Below, piece by piece: positions 24,319-32,816 of a stretch of 64,000 nucleotides of DNA. The position numbers and the translations under genes were made by a program. Location of the stretch: positions 248,001 through 312,000 of the forward strand of contig NZ_KB908379.1 in NCBI RefSeq assembly GCF_000381005.1, given 5' to 3'. Every line of letters starts with the position of its first letter. Within the stretch, counting starts at the first letter, position 1. The notes beneath the pieces are model-generated. The model did no database searches and was not told the origin of the DNA. It saw only the letters and a list, made by a program, of their open reading frames with translations. Source of the stretch: Selenomonas bovis DSM 23594 (GTDB lineage: Bacteria; Bacillota; Negativicutes; Selenomonadales; Selenomonadaceae).

Positions 24319-25439
24319 CTACCCCCTCCACCAATCGGAGGTGTCCGCGGGGGAAGCGAGGTCGATGAGCGCGCCGATCTTAGGCGTCAGGAGCCGATAG
24401 GAGCGCCCGCGGCTCGCCTCCTCGAGGCGCACCATCGGCTCCTGCCACGGATGGCGCGCCAGGGCGAACTTGCTGTTGTGCGCGGGGATGACGAGCCGCG
24501 CGCCGACGTCATCGCAGGCCTGTGCTGTTTCCTCTGGCAGCATGTGGATCGCATGCCAGGCGAGGTTGTACTGGCCGTTCTCGGCGAGCACGCAGTCGAA
24601 GCCGCCGAACGTCCTGCCGATGTCCTGGAAATGCGCGCCGTAGCCGCCATCTCCCGTGTAGTAGAGGCTGCGCTTCGGCGTGAGGAACGCCATGCCGCAC
24701 CAGAGCGTCACATTCTGCTTGAGGAAGCGCCCCGAGAAATGCTGCGAGGGCAGGATGTGGACGGAGAGCGTCTCTTCGAGCTTGATCTCCGCCCCCCAGT
24801 CTTCCTCGTGGATGCTCTCTGCCGGGTAGCCCCACTGCTCAAGTAGGCACCGACGCCGAGCGGGCAGACGACCTGACGGACTTTGGGCTTGAGCGCCATC
24901 ACCGTCGAATAGTCGAGGTGGTCCCAATGGTCATGGCTCAGCGCGAGCACGTCGATCTCGGGAAAGTCGTCCGCCGTGTAGACGTTCGAGCCCGCGAACG
25001 CGCGATTGATGCACCAGAGCGGCGAGGCATAGCTGCTGAAGACGGGATCGATGAGGATACGATAGCCGCCGAGCTGCACGAAGAAGCTTGAGTGGCCGAG
25101 CCAGACGACGGCATCCCGCTCGCGCGACAGCGCCGAAAGGTCTGTCTTCTGCGTCGGCAGCGGACCATCGGGCACGAGCCCCGTCTTATCGCCGAACAAA
25201 AATTTCCACGTGGCGACGAGGCGGTTCTCGTGCTCCCCTTCCTCCTCCGACATAACTGAGACGGGCACGAGGTTCTCAAAATGGTCGCCATGGTAGTGCG
25301 GCGAGGCCTGCATGCGCCTGAGGCGTTCGCCCGTCGGTAGATTGCCAAACTTCGGCAGGTGAACATACGCATACGCGCCACCTGCTGCCGCCGTGCCGAG
25401 CAGTCCCAGCCCAGCCACAATGAATTCACGTCTTGTCAT
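24319..25439 (-). pseudogene. Exported metallo-beta-lactamase-fold hydrolase with a single-base frameshift
   Basis: The first part (start 25439) has a Tat signal MTRREFIVAG, then LGHSSFFVQLGGYRILIDPV and the metal motif SHDHWDHLDY, and breaks off after CPLGVGAYL. The second part continues in the next frame with EQWGYPAESIHEEDWG, PSQHFSGR, YTGDGGYG and VIPAHNSKFAL to the stop at 24319. The join is at 24840-24843, where one extra C on the plus strand would restore L-E-Q-W. Together they form a protein of about 370 residues of the UlaG/NAPE-phospholipase-D-like family. It is either a recent mutation or a sequencing error in a functional gene. Confidence 0.8.
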
Positions 25440-25616
25440 CGCTGGTATCCTCTCTCATCCTCTAAGTCCGAGTCACGCCACAGAAGATTCGCAGCTGCGA
25501 CGCCGACGTCCCCATCATAGCAAGATTTCTCCGGAAGGTCAATTTCCTCCGCAAACCTGCAGAAAGCCAGATGCGCGCACATCTGCTTCGCGCGTATCGC
25601 GTCTCGCCCTGACACG

Positions 25617-25660
25617 AAAAAGCTGCCGCAAGAGATACGCCTCATGCGGCAGCTTTTTTT
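25617..25660 (-). terminator. Terminator of ilvD
   Basis: A 14-bp stem AAAAAGCTGCCGCA / TGCGGCAGCTTTTT around a 14-nt loop, with a T run on the minus strand (and also on the plus strand), starts 18 nt after the ilvD stop codon. Confidence 0.88.
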
Positions 25661-25677
25661 CGCTGAGTTGCTCTAGA

Positions 25678-27333
25678 TTACGCCTTCAGCACCGCGCCCG
25701 TGCTCGCGGATGTCGTGAGCTTCGCATAGCGGGAGAGGTAACCCGTCTTGATCTTCGGCTCCGGCTGGTGCCAGTTCGCCCTACGCCTTGCGAGCTCTTC
25801 GTCGCTGACCTTGAGCTCGAGGCGGCGGTTCGGGATGTCGATGACGATGACGTCGCCGTCCTCGATGAGCGCGATCGGACCGCCTTCCATTGCCTCCGGC
25901 GAGATGTGGCCGACGCACGCACCCTGGCTCGCGCCGCTGAAACGACCGTCCGTGATGAGGCCGACCTTCAGCCCGCGGCCCGTGATGACGGCCGTCGGGT
26001 TGAGCATCTCCTGCATGCCCGGACCGCCCTTCGGTCCCTCGTAACGGATGACAACGACGTCGCCGTCATGAATATCGCCGGCCATGATAGCATCGCAGGC
26101 CTCTGTCTCGGAGTTGTAGCATTTCGCCTTGCCCTCGTAGGTGAGCATGTCATCCGCCACGGCCGACGCCTTGACGACGGCGTAGTCCGGCGCGAGATTG
26201 CCCTTGAGGATGGCGATGCCGCCCTCCTTGCGGTACGGCGCGTCGACGCTGTGGATGACGTTGCGGTCGAGCACCTCGGCATCCTTGATGCGGTCGCCGA
26301 CCGTGCCCGTCACCGTGAGCGCGTCGAGATGGATGAGGTTCTTCGTCGCGAGCTCATGCATGACGGCGGGGATGCCGCCCGCCTCATCGAGGTCGACCAT
26401 GTGATGCTTGCCGGACGGGCTGAGCTTCGTGATGTACGGCGTGCGGCGCGAGATCTCGTCAAAGAGCGGCGCGGGCAGGTCGATGCCCGCCTCGTGCGCG
26501 ATGGCCGTCAGATGCAGCACCGTGTTCGACGAGCCGCCGATGCCCATGTCGACGGTGATCGCGTTCTCAAACGCCTCGCGCGTGAGGATGTCGCGCGGCT
26601 TGATGTCCTTCTTGAGCAGATCCATCACGACGGCGCCCGCGCGCTTCGCGAGCAGGCGGCGTGCGCCCGTGTAGGCCGCGGGGATCGTGCCGTTGCCCGG
26701 CAGGCCCATGCCGAGCACCTCGGTCAGCGAGTTCATCGTGTTCGCCGTGAAGAGGCCCGCGCAGGAGCCGCAGCCCGGGCAGCACTTCGCCTCGAGCTCG
26801 TGCATCTCCGCGTCCGTCATGTCGCCCGCCGCGTATTTGCCGGCCGCCTCGAACGCCTGGCTCACGCTCACGTCGCGGCCATGGAAGCGGCCGGGGAGCA
26901 TCGGGCCGCCGGAGACAACGACCGCCGGGATATTGAGCCGCGCCGCCGCCATGAGCATGCCCGGCACGACCTTGTCGCAATTCGGGATGAGGACGAGTGC
27001 ATCAAAGCCGGAAGCCATCGTGACCGCCTCGATGGAGTCGGCGATGAGCTCGCGGCTCGCGAGCGAGTATTTCATGCCCGTATGGCCCATCGCGATGCCG
27101 TCGCAGACACCGATGGCCGGGAACTCCAGCGGCGTACCGCCGGCGGCCGCGACGCCGAGCTTTGCAGCCTCGGCAATCTCGCGCAGATGGATGTGGCCCG
27201 GGATGATTTCATTGAAGGAATTGCAGATGCCGATGAGCGGCTTCTTGAGGTCCTCCTCACCGTAGCCGTTCGCATGGAACAAAGAACGATGCGCGCAACG
27301 CGTGGCGCCTTTCTTGACAATATCGCTTCTCAT
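25678..27333 (-). CDS. ilvD: Dihydroxy-acid dehydratase IlvD
   Basis: IlvD makes the 2-keto acids of valine and isoleucine synthesis. The 551-residue protein has the iron-sulfur ligands in IPNCDK and CCPGCGSC, the N-terminal [13 protein letters not shown] and the C-terminal [19 protein letters not shown]. Length is normal. ATG at 27333 (GAGGAG 8 nt upstream) is preferred over a TTG two codons earlier. Single gene between its own promoter (27422-27450) and terminator; other ilv genes are not adjacent. Confidence 0.97.
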   Translation of the reverse strand: MRSDIVKKGATRCAHRSLFHANGYGEEDLKKPLIGICNSFNEIIPGHIHLREIAEAAKLGVAAAGGTPLEFPAIGVCDGIAMGHTGMKYSLASRELIADSIEAVTMASGFDALVLIPNCDKVVPGMLMAAARLNIPAVVVSGGPMLPGRFHGRDVSVSQAFEAAGKYAAGDMTDAEMHELEAKCCPGCGSCAGLFTANTMNSLTEVLGMGLPGNGTIPAAYTGARRLLAKRAGAVVMDLLKKDIKPRDILTREAFENAITVDMGIGGSSNTVLHLTAIAHEAGIDLPAPLFDEISRRTPYITKLSPSGKHHMVDLDEAGGIPAVMHELATKNLIHLDALTVTGTVGDRIKDAEVLDRNVIHSVDAPYRKEGGIAILKGNLAPDYAVVKASAVADDMLTYEGKAKCYNSETEACDAIMAGDIHDGDVVVIRYEGPKGGPGMQEMLNPTAVITGRGLKVGLITDGRFSGASQGACVGHISPEAMEGGPIALIEDGDVIVIDIPNRRLELKVSDEELARRRANWHQPEPKIKTGYLSRYAKLTTSASTGAVLKA

Positions 27334-27421
27334 AAACAACTCTCCTCACTATCAAATGCGGCCGCGGTCTCCCGCAGCCTGCGGCAGGAGTCCCCCGCCG
27401 CGCTGGTGTTACTGATTTACA

Positions 27422-27450
27422 ATTTTACACTTTTTATATAAAGAATTCAA
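27422..27450 (-). promoter_or_regulatory. Promoter of ilvD
   Basis: Minus strand: TTGAAT (27445-27450), 17-nt spacer, TAAAAT (27422-27427). The leader of about 80 nt holds a GC-rich hairpin (27371-27393) but no T-box or leader peptide rich in branched-chain codons was found. Confidence 0.7.
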
Positions 27451-27490
27451 GCGGCCGCAATGAAAAGTTTCCGCGGCAGCGCGCAGGCGC

Positions 27491-27530
27491 AAAAGGGCGC
27501 GGCCACAGGCTCATCCTGTCGCCACGCCCT
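27491..27530 (-). terminator. Terminator of the aroC-aroK-aroB operon
   Basis: Stem AGGGCGCGGCCACAGG / CCTGTCGCCACGCCCT (two mismatches) with a 5-nt loop and TTTT on the minus strand, 18 nt after the aroB stop. Confidence 0.8.
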
Positions 27531-27547
27531 GCTGCTGTGCGCTTTCA

Positions 27548-28657
27548 TCAGTCGCGCCTGAGCACGCTCGCCATGGCCTGACGCACGACATTCTCTGGCA
27601 CATCACTCCTGATCTGCGTATGACCGATGCGATCCATGAGAACCCAGTGGACCTTGCCGTTCACGGTCTTCTTGTCGTGAAAGATCTCCTCGTACATCTT
27701 ATCTTCCGTGCAGCCCTCCGCCTGAGTCGGCAGGCCGAGCGAAGCGATGAGCGCTGTCGTGCGCGCAGCCGTCGCCGCATCGATGAGCCCGAGCTGGCGG
27801 CTGATATCTGCGGCTCCGACCATGCCGATGGCGACGGCCTCGCCGTGGTTGTAGCGCACATAGCCCGTCTCCTGCTCGATGGCATGGGCCATCGTATGGC
27901 CGTAGTTGAGGATGCGGCGCAGGCCCGCCTCCTTCTCGTCCTGGCTCACGACAGCGGCCTTGATCTCGCAGGAACGCGCAATCATATGCACGGCGGCCTC
28001 AGGCGCGAGCGAGAGCACCTCCTGCTGGTGCTGCTCGAGGAACGTGAAGAACGCCTCATCATAGATGATGCCATACTTGACAATCTCCCCAAGTCCCGTG
28101 GAGATCTCCCGCGCGGGCAGCGTTTCCATGAGCGCGAGGTCGATGAATACAGCGTCCGGCTGATAGAAACAACCGATGAGATTCTTGCCGAGCGCGTGGT
28201 TGACGGCCACCTTGCCGCCGACGCTCGAATCGACCTGCGCGAGCAGGCTCGTCGGCAGCTGGATGAACGGCACGCCGCGCATATAGGTGCTCGCGATGAA
28301 ACCAGCGAGGTCGCCGACGACGCCGCCGCCGAGCGCGAATACCGGCGACTTGCGATCAAGCCCGTGCTCGATGACCGCCGTATAGATGCCCTCCGCCACG
28401 GCGAGAGACTTCGATGGCTCGCCCGCGGGAACGGTGTAGATGAAGGGAGACAGCCCTGCTTGGCGGAGCGTCTTCGCCGTCTTTTCCCCATAGAGCGGCC
28501 CGACGTTCGTATCGGTCACGATGAGCGCTTGTCGCGAGTAGTCCCGCTCCTTGACGAACGCGCTGAGCCGCGCCGCGAGTCCGCGGCCGATCACGATATC
28601 ATAGCTGTCTTTTCCCAGTGCGACGCGCACGACGCGCGCCGTTCCTTCCTCATGCAT
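27548..28657 (-). CDS. aroB: 3-dehydroquinate synthase AroB
   Basis: AroB catalyses the second step of the shikimate pathway, using NAD and a divalent metal. The 369-residue protein has the NAD-binding GGGVVGDLAGFIASTYMRG, the metal ligands in NYGHTMAHAIE and HGEAVAIGM, and normal length. ATG at 28657 follows AAGGGG by 8 nt and lies within the last codons of aroK (8-nt overlap), so the two are co-translated. A longer frame is open upstream but is antisense-free overlap only. Confidence 0.96.
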   Translation of the reverse strand: MHEEGTARVVRVALGKDSYDIVIGRGLAARLSAFVKERDYSRQALIVTDTNVGPLYGEKTAKTLRQAGLSPFIYTVPAGEPSKSLAVAEGIYTAVIEHGLDRKSPVFALGGGVVGDLAGFIASTYMRGVPFIQLPTSLLAQVDSSVGGKVAVNHALGKNLIGCFYQPDAVFIDLALMETLPAREISTGLGEIVKYGIIYDEAFFTFLEQHQQEVLSLAPEAAVHMIARSCEIKAAVVSQDEKEAGLRRILNYGHTMAHAIEQETGYVRYNHGEAVAIGMVGAADISRQLGLIDAATAARTTALIASLGLPTQAEGCTEDKMYEEIFHDKKTVNGKVHWVLMDRIGHTQIRSDVPENVVRQAMASVLRRD

Positions 28658-29180
28658 GCAAAACGCCCCTTCCCCGCAGGAACCGCACGATGTCGTCGAC
28701 CACCTGGAGCGGCGAGAGCTCGCTCGTATCAACGGTATAATCCGCATGTGTGTAGAGCTGCGCGCGCTCCTGCATCAGCTGTTCGATGGCCTTGCGGCGG
28801 TCGCCCGCGTCCCTGCCGTCAAGCACGGGCCGCTGTCCCTGCGTCATGGTCCGCTGCAGGATGGTATCGACATCCGCCTGCAGGCAGACGACGACGCCGC
28901 CCGCGCGCAGCGCCTCCATATTCTCCTGGCTTTTCACCGTGCCGCCGCCCGTCGAGATGACCGTATTGCGGCGCTTTGCCACGCGCGCGACCATCTCACG
29001 CTCGCGCGCGCGGAAATACGCCTCGCCATGGCGCTCGAACATCTCGGGGATGCTCATGCCCGCCTCCGCCTCGATTTTCTGATCGAGATCGAGAAAGGAG
29101 AAGCCGAGCCGCTGGGCGAGCGAACGTCCCGTGCTCGTCTTGCCCGTGCCCATGAATCCGATGAGGACGATGTTCTTCAT
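28650..29180 (-). CDS. aroK: Shikimate kinase AroK
   Basis: The 176-residue kinase phosphorylates shikimate. Walker A is GFMGTGKTS (residues 8-16); the shikimate-binding DLDQKIE follows at 32-38, with the GGGTVK glycine loop near 79-84 and the lid QGQRPVLDGRD around 113-123. It sits between aroC (3-nt gap) and aroB (overlap) in one operon. Confidence 0.96.
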   Translation of the reverse strand: MKNIVLIGFMGTGKTSTGRSLAQRLGFSFLDLDQKIEAEAGMSIPEMFERHGEAYFRAREREMVARVAKRRNTVISTGGGTVKSQENMEALRAGGVVVCLQADVDTILQRTMTQGQRPVLDGRDAGDRRKAIEQLMQERAQLYTHADYTVDTSELSPLQVVDDIVRFLRGRGVLHA

Positions 29181-29183
29181 GGC

Positions 29184-30338
29184 TCACCAGTCCTTCTCTA
29201 CGCGCTCATTGTAGGCGGAAAGCGCTGTGCGCACATCCACCATCGCGTCGCCGCCGAACTTCTCGACGATGGCCTGCGCGATGACAAAGGCCGTCATCGC
29301 CTCGCCGACCACGGAGGCCGCCGAGACAGCACAGGCATCGCTGCGCTCCTTGCAAGCGAGCACGGGCTTCTTCGACGCGATATCGACGGAGTGCAGCGGC
29401 TGCATCAGCGTCGGAATAGGCTTCATGACCGCGCGGACGACGACCGGCTCGCCGTTCGTCATGCCGCCCTCGAGTCCGCCCGCATTGTTCGTCCGGCGAT
29501 AGACATGCGTGCCCTCGATGTACATCTCATCGTGCATCGCGCTGCCCGGCTGATCGGCATAGCGGAAGCCGGCGCCGATCTCCACGCCCTTGATGGCCTG
29601 GATGGACATCATCGCGCCCGCGAGCCGCGCGTCGAGCCGACGATCCCACTGGATATGAGAGCCGAGTCCGACTGGCACGCCGCGCACGATGACTTCGAAC
29701 GTGCCGCCGAGCGTATCACCCGCTGCCATCGCCTCGCGGATGCGCGCTTTCATGCGCTCCTCCGCCTCCGCGTCGCAGCAATTGAGCTCAGACTCCGTCC
29801 TGCCGATGCTCATGACATCGATATGGTCGGGATTGACAGCCACGCCGCCGATCTTTGTGACATGAGAGACCACGTCAATGCCGAGCGAGCGCAGGAATTC
29901 CTTGCAGAGCGCACCGACCGCGACGCGCATCGTCGTCTCCCGCGCACTCGAGCGCTCGAGGATATCGCGGATGTCGCTGCGCGCGTATTTCTTGCAGCCC
30001 GTGAGGTCGGCATGACCGGGACGCGCCGCCGTGACCGGCTCTCCGGACGGCGCGCCGAACGCCGCCATGCGGTCCGTCCAATTCGCGAAATCACGGTTCA
30101 CGACGCGCAGCGTGATGGGGCCGCCCAGCGTCTCCCCGAAACGCACGCCGGAGAGAATCTCCGCCTTGTCCTTCTCGATCTTCATACGGCCGCCGCGCCC
30201 GTAGCCCTGCTGGCGCCGCGCCAGGTCGCGGTTGATCGCCTCGATATCCAGCGCCAGCCCCGCCGGCAGGCCCTCCAGAATGGCCGTCAGGCAGGGGCCG
30301 TGAGACTCTCCTGCCGTCAGGAAGCGTAATTCACTCAT
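29184..30338 (-). CDS. aroC: Chorismate synthase AroC
   Basis: AroC converts EPSP to chorismate with reduced FMN. The 384-residue protein starts with the family motif GESHGPCLTAILEGLPAG and shows GRGGRMKIEKD, the central SSARETTMRVA (residues 130-140) and C-terminal signature region DVRTALS. GAGGTGG lies 7 nt before the ATG. First of aroC-aroK-aroB; it lies downstream of the pilus operon in the same direction across a repeat-containing gap of about 250 nt. Confidence 0.97.
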   Translation of the reverse strand: MSELRFLTAGESHGPCLTAILEGLPAGLALDIEAINRDLARRQQGYGRGGRMKIEKDKAEILSGVRFGETLGGPITLRVVNRDFANWTDRMAAFGAPSGEPVTAARPGHADLTGCKKYARSDIRDILERSSARETTMRVAVGALCKEFLRSLGIDVVSHVTKIGGVAVNPDHIDVMSIGRTESELNCCDAEAEERMKARIREAMAAGDTLGGTFEVIVRGVPVGLGSHIQWDRRLDARLAGAMMSIQAIKGVEIGAGFRYADQPGSAMHDEMYIEGTHVYRRTNNAGGLEGGMTNGEPVVVRAVMKPIPTLMQPLHSVDIASKKPVLACKERSDACAVSAASVVGEAMTAFVIAQAIVEKFGGDAMVDVRTALSAYNERVEKDW

Positions 30339-30368
30339 TCATGCCACCTCATTCTCTCAAAAACAATG

Positions 30369-30402
30369 CGCACAAATATCCGCTTCACGGACATCGTGCG
30401 CC
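30369..30402. repeat. Short hairpin repeat, copy 1
   Basis: The imperfect palindrome GCGCACAAATATCCGC / CGGACATCGTGCGC is related to the elements at 30505-30534 and 38893-38922. Here it is the most diverged of the three. Confidence 0.55.
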
Positions 30403-30432
30403 GCTATTAGCAAAATCAGCATTTTCTCTAGT

Positions 30433-30475
30433 TTACTATGTAAATCTCAAGAGCGCAAGCCGTCAGGCGCCACGC
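30433..30475. repeat. 43-bp direct repeat, copy 1
   Basis: Starts TTACTATGTAAATCTC and ends GCCGTCAGGCGCCACGC. It matches 30542-30584 with two mismatches. On the minus strand it contains the small palindrome TTTACATAGTAAA, which might be an operator. Confidence 0.8.
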
Positions 30476-30504
30476 GATTGGCTAGATTTACTGCAAGGGC
30501 GGGC

Positions 30505-30534
30505 GCACAATGTCCACAAAGTGGACGTTTGTGC
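30505..30534. repeat. Short hairpin repeat, copy 2
   Basis: The near-perfect palindrome GCACAATGTCCAC-AAA-GTGGACGTTTGTGC lies between the two 43-bp direct repeats. It matches 38893-38922 at about 24 of 30 positions, with paired changes that keep the stem. Confidence 0.75.
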
Positions 30535-30541
30535 GTTGAGC

Positions 30542-30584
30542 TTACTATGTAAATCCCAAGAGCGCAAGCCGTCAGGCGCCGCGC
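30542..30584. repeat. 43-bp direct repeat, copy 2
   Basis: Second copy of the repeat at 30433-30475, 109 bp away and in the same orientation. It ends just beyond the pilO stop codon. Confidence 0.8.
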
Positions 30585-30591
30585 AAAATAT

Positions 30592-31155
30592 TTACGACGC
30601 ATCTTTCCCGCCTGGAAGCGCGAAGACCGCCACGAGCAGTTCACAGGTGAGCGGCTCGCCCGTGCCGCCGCTCTGCACCTTGATGCCGCGCACCTCGACG
30701 AAACGGCCGCCGATACGCAGGGAGGCCATATCCTGGAGGAAGTCGAGCAGCGCGAAATAATCTCCCGCGAGCCGCACGCGCACGGGCAATTCGCGGAGAC
30801 CAGCCGCGCCGCTCACCGCGGGCTGCGGCGCAACGTCGAGGAGCGTGAGCGAGCGTGCGGCGGCCTGGCGCTCGAGATGGCTCAGGAACGGACCTTGCGC
30901 GAGCGTCTCCGGCAGGGCCTGCGCGAGGAACACATGGCGCTTCTGCTGCTGTTCCTGCACGACCTTCTGATCGGCATGCCCATTCGCGAAATTCGCTGCC
31001 GCTATCTGTACGCGGCGCGCCTCATCACATGCCTGCCGCGCCGAAGCGCGCGCCCGCTCGAGTGGCAGATGGACGAAGTACACCCAGCCCGCCAGCAGCC
31101 AAGCGAGCAGGCAGAGCAGGCCCGCGAGCTTTTCCTTTTCATTCCATCGATGCAT
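30592..31155 (-). CDS. pilO: PilO-like type IV pilus alignment protein
   Basis: The 187-residue protein has one N-terminal membrane helix (LLCLLAWLLAGWVYFVHLP, residues 12-30), a periplasmic coiled region with many Gln/Ala residues, and a C-terminal ferredoxin-like domain (ELPVRVRLAGDYFALLDFLQ, typical of PilO/GspM). PilO pairs with PilN to connect the inner-membrane platform with the secretin. Its ATG is 6 nt after GAGGAGG inside the end of the PilMN gene (17-nt overlap). Last pilus gene of the operon. Confidence 0.82.
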   Translation of the reverse strand: MHRWNEKEKLAGLLCLLAWLLAGWVYFVHLPLERARASARQACDEARRVQIAAANFANGHADQKVVQEQQQKRHVFLAQALPETLAQGPFLSHLERQAAARSLTLLDVAPQPAVSGAAGLRELPVRVRLAGDYFALLDFLQDMASLRIGGRFVEVRGIKVQSGGTGEPLTCELLVAVFALPGGKDAS

Positions 31156-32386
31156 GCGCTGCCTCCTCTCCCTCGCGCACGTCCCTCGCAGGCTCCTCTG
31201 CGGGGGCAGCGAAAGGAATTTCTATGGTGAAATCGATTCCGCCATCACTGCGGCGCGTCGAACCCGTGAGCGCCGCGCCGCTTCCTCCCTCGCCTGCCTG
31301 CGCCTCAAAGCCGGCCAGATAATCCGCGAGCGCGTCATACGTCACCGCCTCCCCTTTGATCTGCAGGCTTTGCTGCGGCTCGAGAGAGAGCTCCGTGAGA
31401 CAGACGCCTGCCACATTGCGCGTCCCGAGAAAGGAAAGCACTGCCGCAGCCGGAGGGCTCGCCGCAGATAACGAGCGCAGGGCATCATCGCGCCGCGCGA
31501 TCCACGCCTCCTCAGCGCGGAAGTCCTCCATGCGGTTTGTCTCGGCACGGGAAAGCGCGACCTCAGCCTGCAGCTGCCGCGCCTCCCGGCGCGCGGCGTA
31601 GAGGCGATAAATATCCGCACTTGTGACGAGCAGGAGTACGGCAGCTGCGGCCGCGACTGCCAAGCCGGCGATGCGGCGCAGATCGAGGCCTCTGAGTCTG
31701 ACCGGAGCAAAGGGGAACGCGAGTCCCGGCGTCGGCAGCGCCTGCACGAGGATGCCGGCACCGTAAATGGCGCGGCTGAATCGCTCATCCCAGCCGTGAA
31801 AAGCGCCATCCGCCTCCAAGAGTGTCGGCACGAGCGGCAACACGGTCTCCTCCCAACACAGGCGGTCTGTCTCAACGAGCAGACAAAAGGATGCCGGCGG
31901 CGCAGCCGTTGCCAAAAGCTGCAAGCCCGCCGCTGCAAACGCACGGCGGCACGCCTCCGCCTCGCCCACCGCCACAGCGGCGACTGCATAACTACCCTGC
32001 TCCTGCCGCGCATAAGACGTAAAGAGCGGCGCGCCGCCAAAAGGTTCCCGCGCCGCCATCTCCCAATGCGCGGTCTGCCCGAGTTCCCTGGTGGGGAGCG
32101 CTGGCAGCTGCATCTCCTCTACATAGACGTCCTCCGGCGGCATGGCGAGCACGACAGGCACATCCTCCCAGCCGCTGCGCGCGAGAAGCACCGCCGTTTT
32201 CTCCGCGATGCTTCCCGCACGATCCTCCTCCGGCGCAAAAAGCACGCTCTCGAGACAAGCGACCTGCCATCCCCCCACCGTTTTCTCAAGACCAGCGAGA
32301 TAGAGCAGCCCGTCTTCTGCCGCGACGCCCGCGATGCGCCGCAGCTCCTCATGCAGCCAGTCACGGCATCCAGCCCAGCCATACAT
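31139..32386 (-). CDS. PilM-PilN fusion (GspL-like) of the pilus assembly platform
   Basis: The 415-residue protein begins with a cytoplasmic domain of about 235 residues related to PilM/GspL (AMPPEDVYVEEMQLPALPTR is the strand preceding the PilN-contact region). One membrane helix follows at about 243-262 (GLAVAAAAAVLLLVTSADIY), then a coiled coil and a PilN-type periplasmic ferredoxin-like domain (TELSLEPQQSLQIKGEA, then a long C-terminal tail). Most type IV pilus systems encode PilM and PilN separately; a single chain resembles GspL of type II secretion. It overlaps the minor pilin upstream by 26 nt and pilO by 17 nt. Confidence 0.8.
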   Translation of the reverse strand: MYGWAGCRDWLHEELRRIAGVAAEDGLLYLAGLEKTVGGWQVACLESVLFAPEEDRAGSIAEKTAVLLARSGWEDVPVVLAMPPEDVYVEEMQLPALPTRELGQTAHWEMAAREPFGGAPLFTSYARQEQGSYAVAAVAVGEAEACRRAFAAAGLQLLATAAPPASFCLLVETDRLCWEETVLPLVPTLLEADGAFHGWDERFSRAIYGAGILVQALPTPGLAFPFAPVRLRGLDLRRIAGLAVAAAAAVLLLVTSADIYRLYAARREARQLQAEVALSRAETNRMEDFRAEEAWIARRDDALRSLSAASPPAAAVLSFLGTRNVAGVCLTELSLEPQQSLQIKGEAVTYDALADYLAGFEAQAGEGGSGAALTGSTRRSDGGIDFTIEIPFAAPAEEPARDVREGEEAAHASME

Positions 32387-32816
32387 AGCCCGCCCCCTCC
32401 TTTCTCATGCGCGCCCGCACACGGAGCTCGGAGCGCGCGGGTATCACGCGATCTTTCCCGCCTGCTGCCACCACATGCGCTGTCACCACGATCATGCCAT
32501 TTCCCGGCTCCCTCATATCCTCTGGGCGCGCCTGAACGGAAACCTTGCAGCCATCCTCTGTCGACCGTTCCACAACGAGTGAGCACCCTCCCCGCGGGAT
32601 CACCTCTCCTGCACGCGCGCCACCTGCCTCGAGCTGCGAGGCGGCCCGCTCCGCCTCGCTCTGCGCGAGCAGGCGCAGGCGCACCTCATCCTCATAGCCG
32701 CGCCCCGCCTGCGCCTGCTGACGCTCGAGTGTCAGCAGGCCGCAAGCCGCAAGCAGCATGATGCCGAGCATCATCATACCAAGCACGGAAGTCATGCCGC
32801 GTTCCGCCCGCCGCAT
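32361..32816 (-). CDS. PilX/GspK-like minor pilin
   Basis: The 151-residue protein has a short basic leader (MRRAERG) and, after the glycine, a hydrophobic stretch (TSVLGMMMLGIMLLAACGLL). The mature residue 5 is not glutamate, which is typical for the GspK/PilX tip pilin. The rest is a small globular region. Position (between PilW-like and PilMN genes) supports the call; sequence similarity alone is weak. Confidence 0.65.
   Translation of the reverse strand: MRRAERGMTSVLGMMMLGIMLLAACGLLTLERQQAQAGRGYEDEVRLRLLAQSEAERAASQLEAGGARAGEVIPRGGCSLVVERSTEDGCKVSVQARPEDMREPGNGMIVVTAHVVAAGGKDRVIPARSELRVRARMRKEGAGYVWLGWMP

Noticed and set aside
25393-27441. A 682-codon plus-strand frame opposite ilvD
   Set aside because: Antisense shadow of ilvD with the same compositional signature; no start signals.
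27445-27460. GAATTC and GCGGCCGC next to each other, suggesting cloning-vector sequence
   Set aside because: They are part of a coherent promoter region between two native genes; chance occurrence in GC-rich DNA with an AT-rich promoter.
27334-27547. T-box or leader-peptide attenuation of ilvD
   Set aside because: No T-box bulge/antiterminator sequence and no branched-chain codon-rich frame; only a plain promoter and GC hairpin.
30433-30584. The two 43-bp repeats as a short CRISPR array
   Set aside because: Only two copies, imperfect, 66-bp spacer holding a hairpin, and no cas genes in the window.
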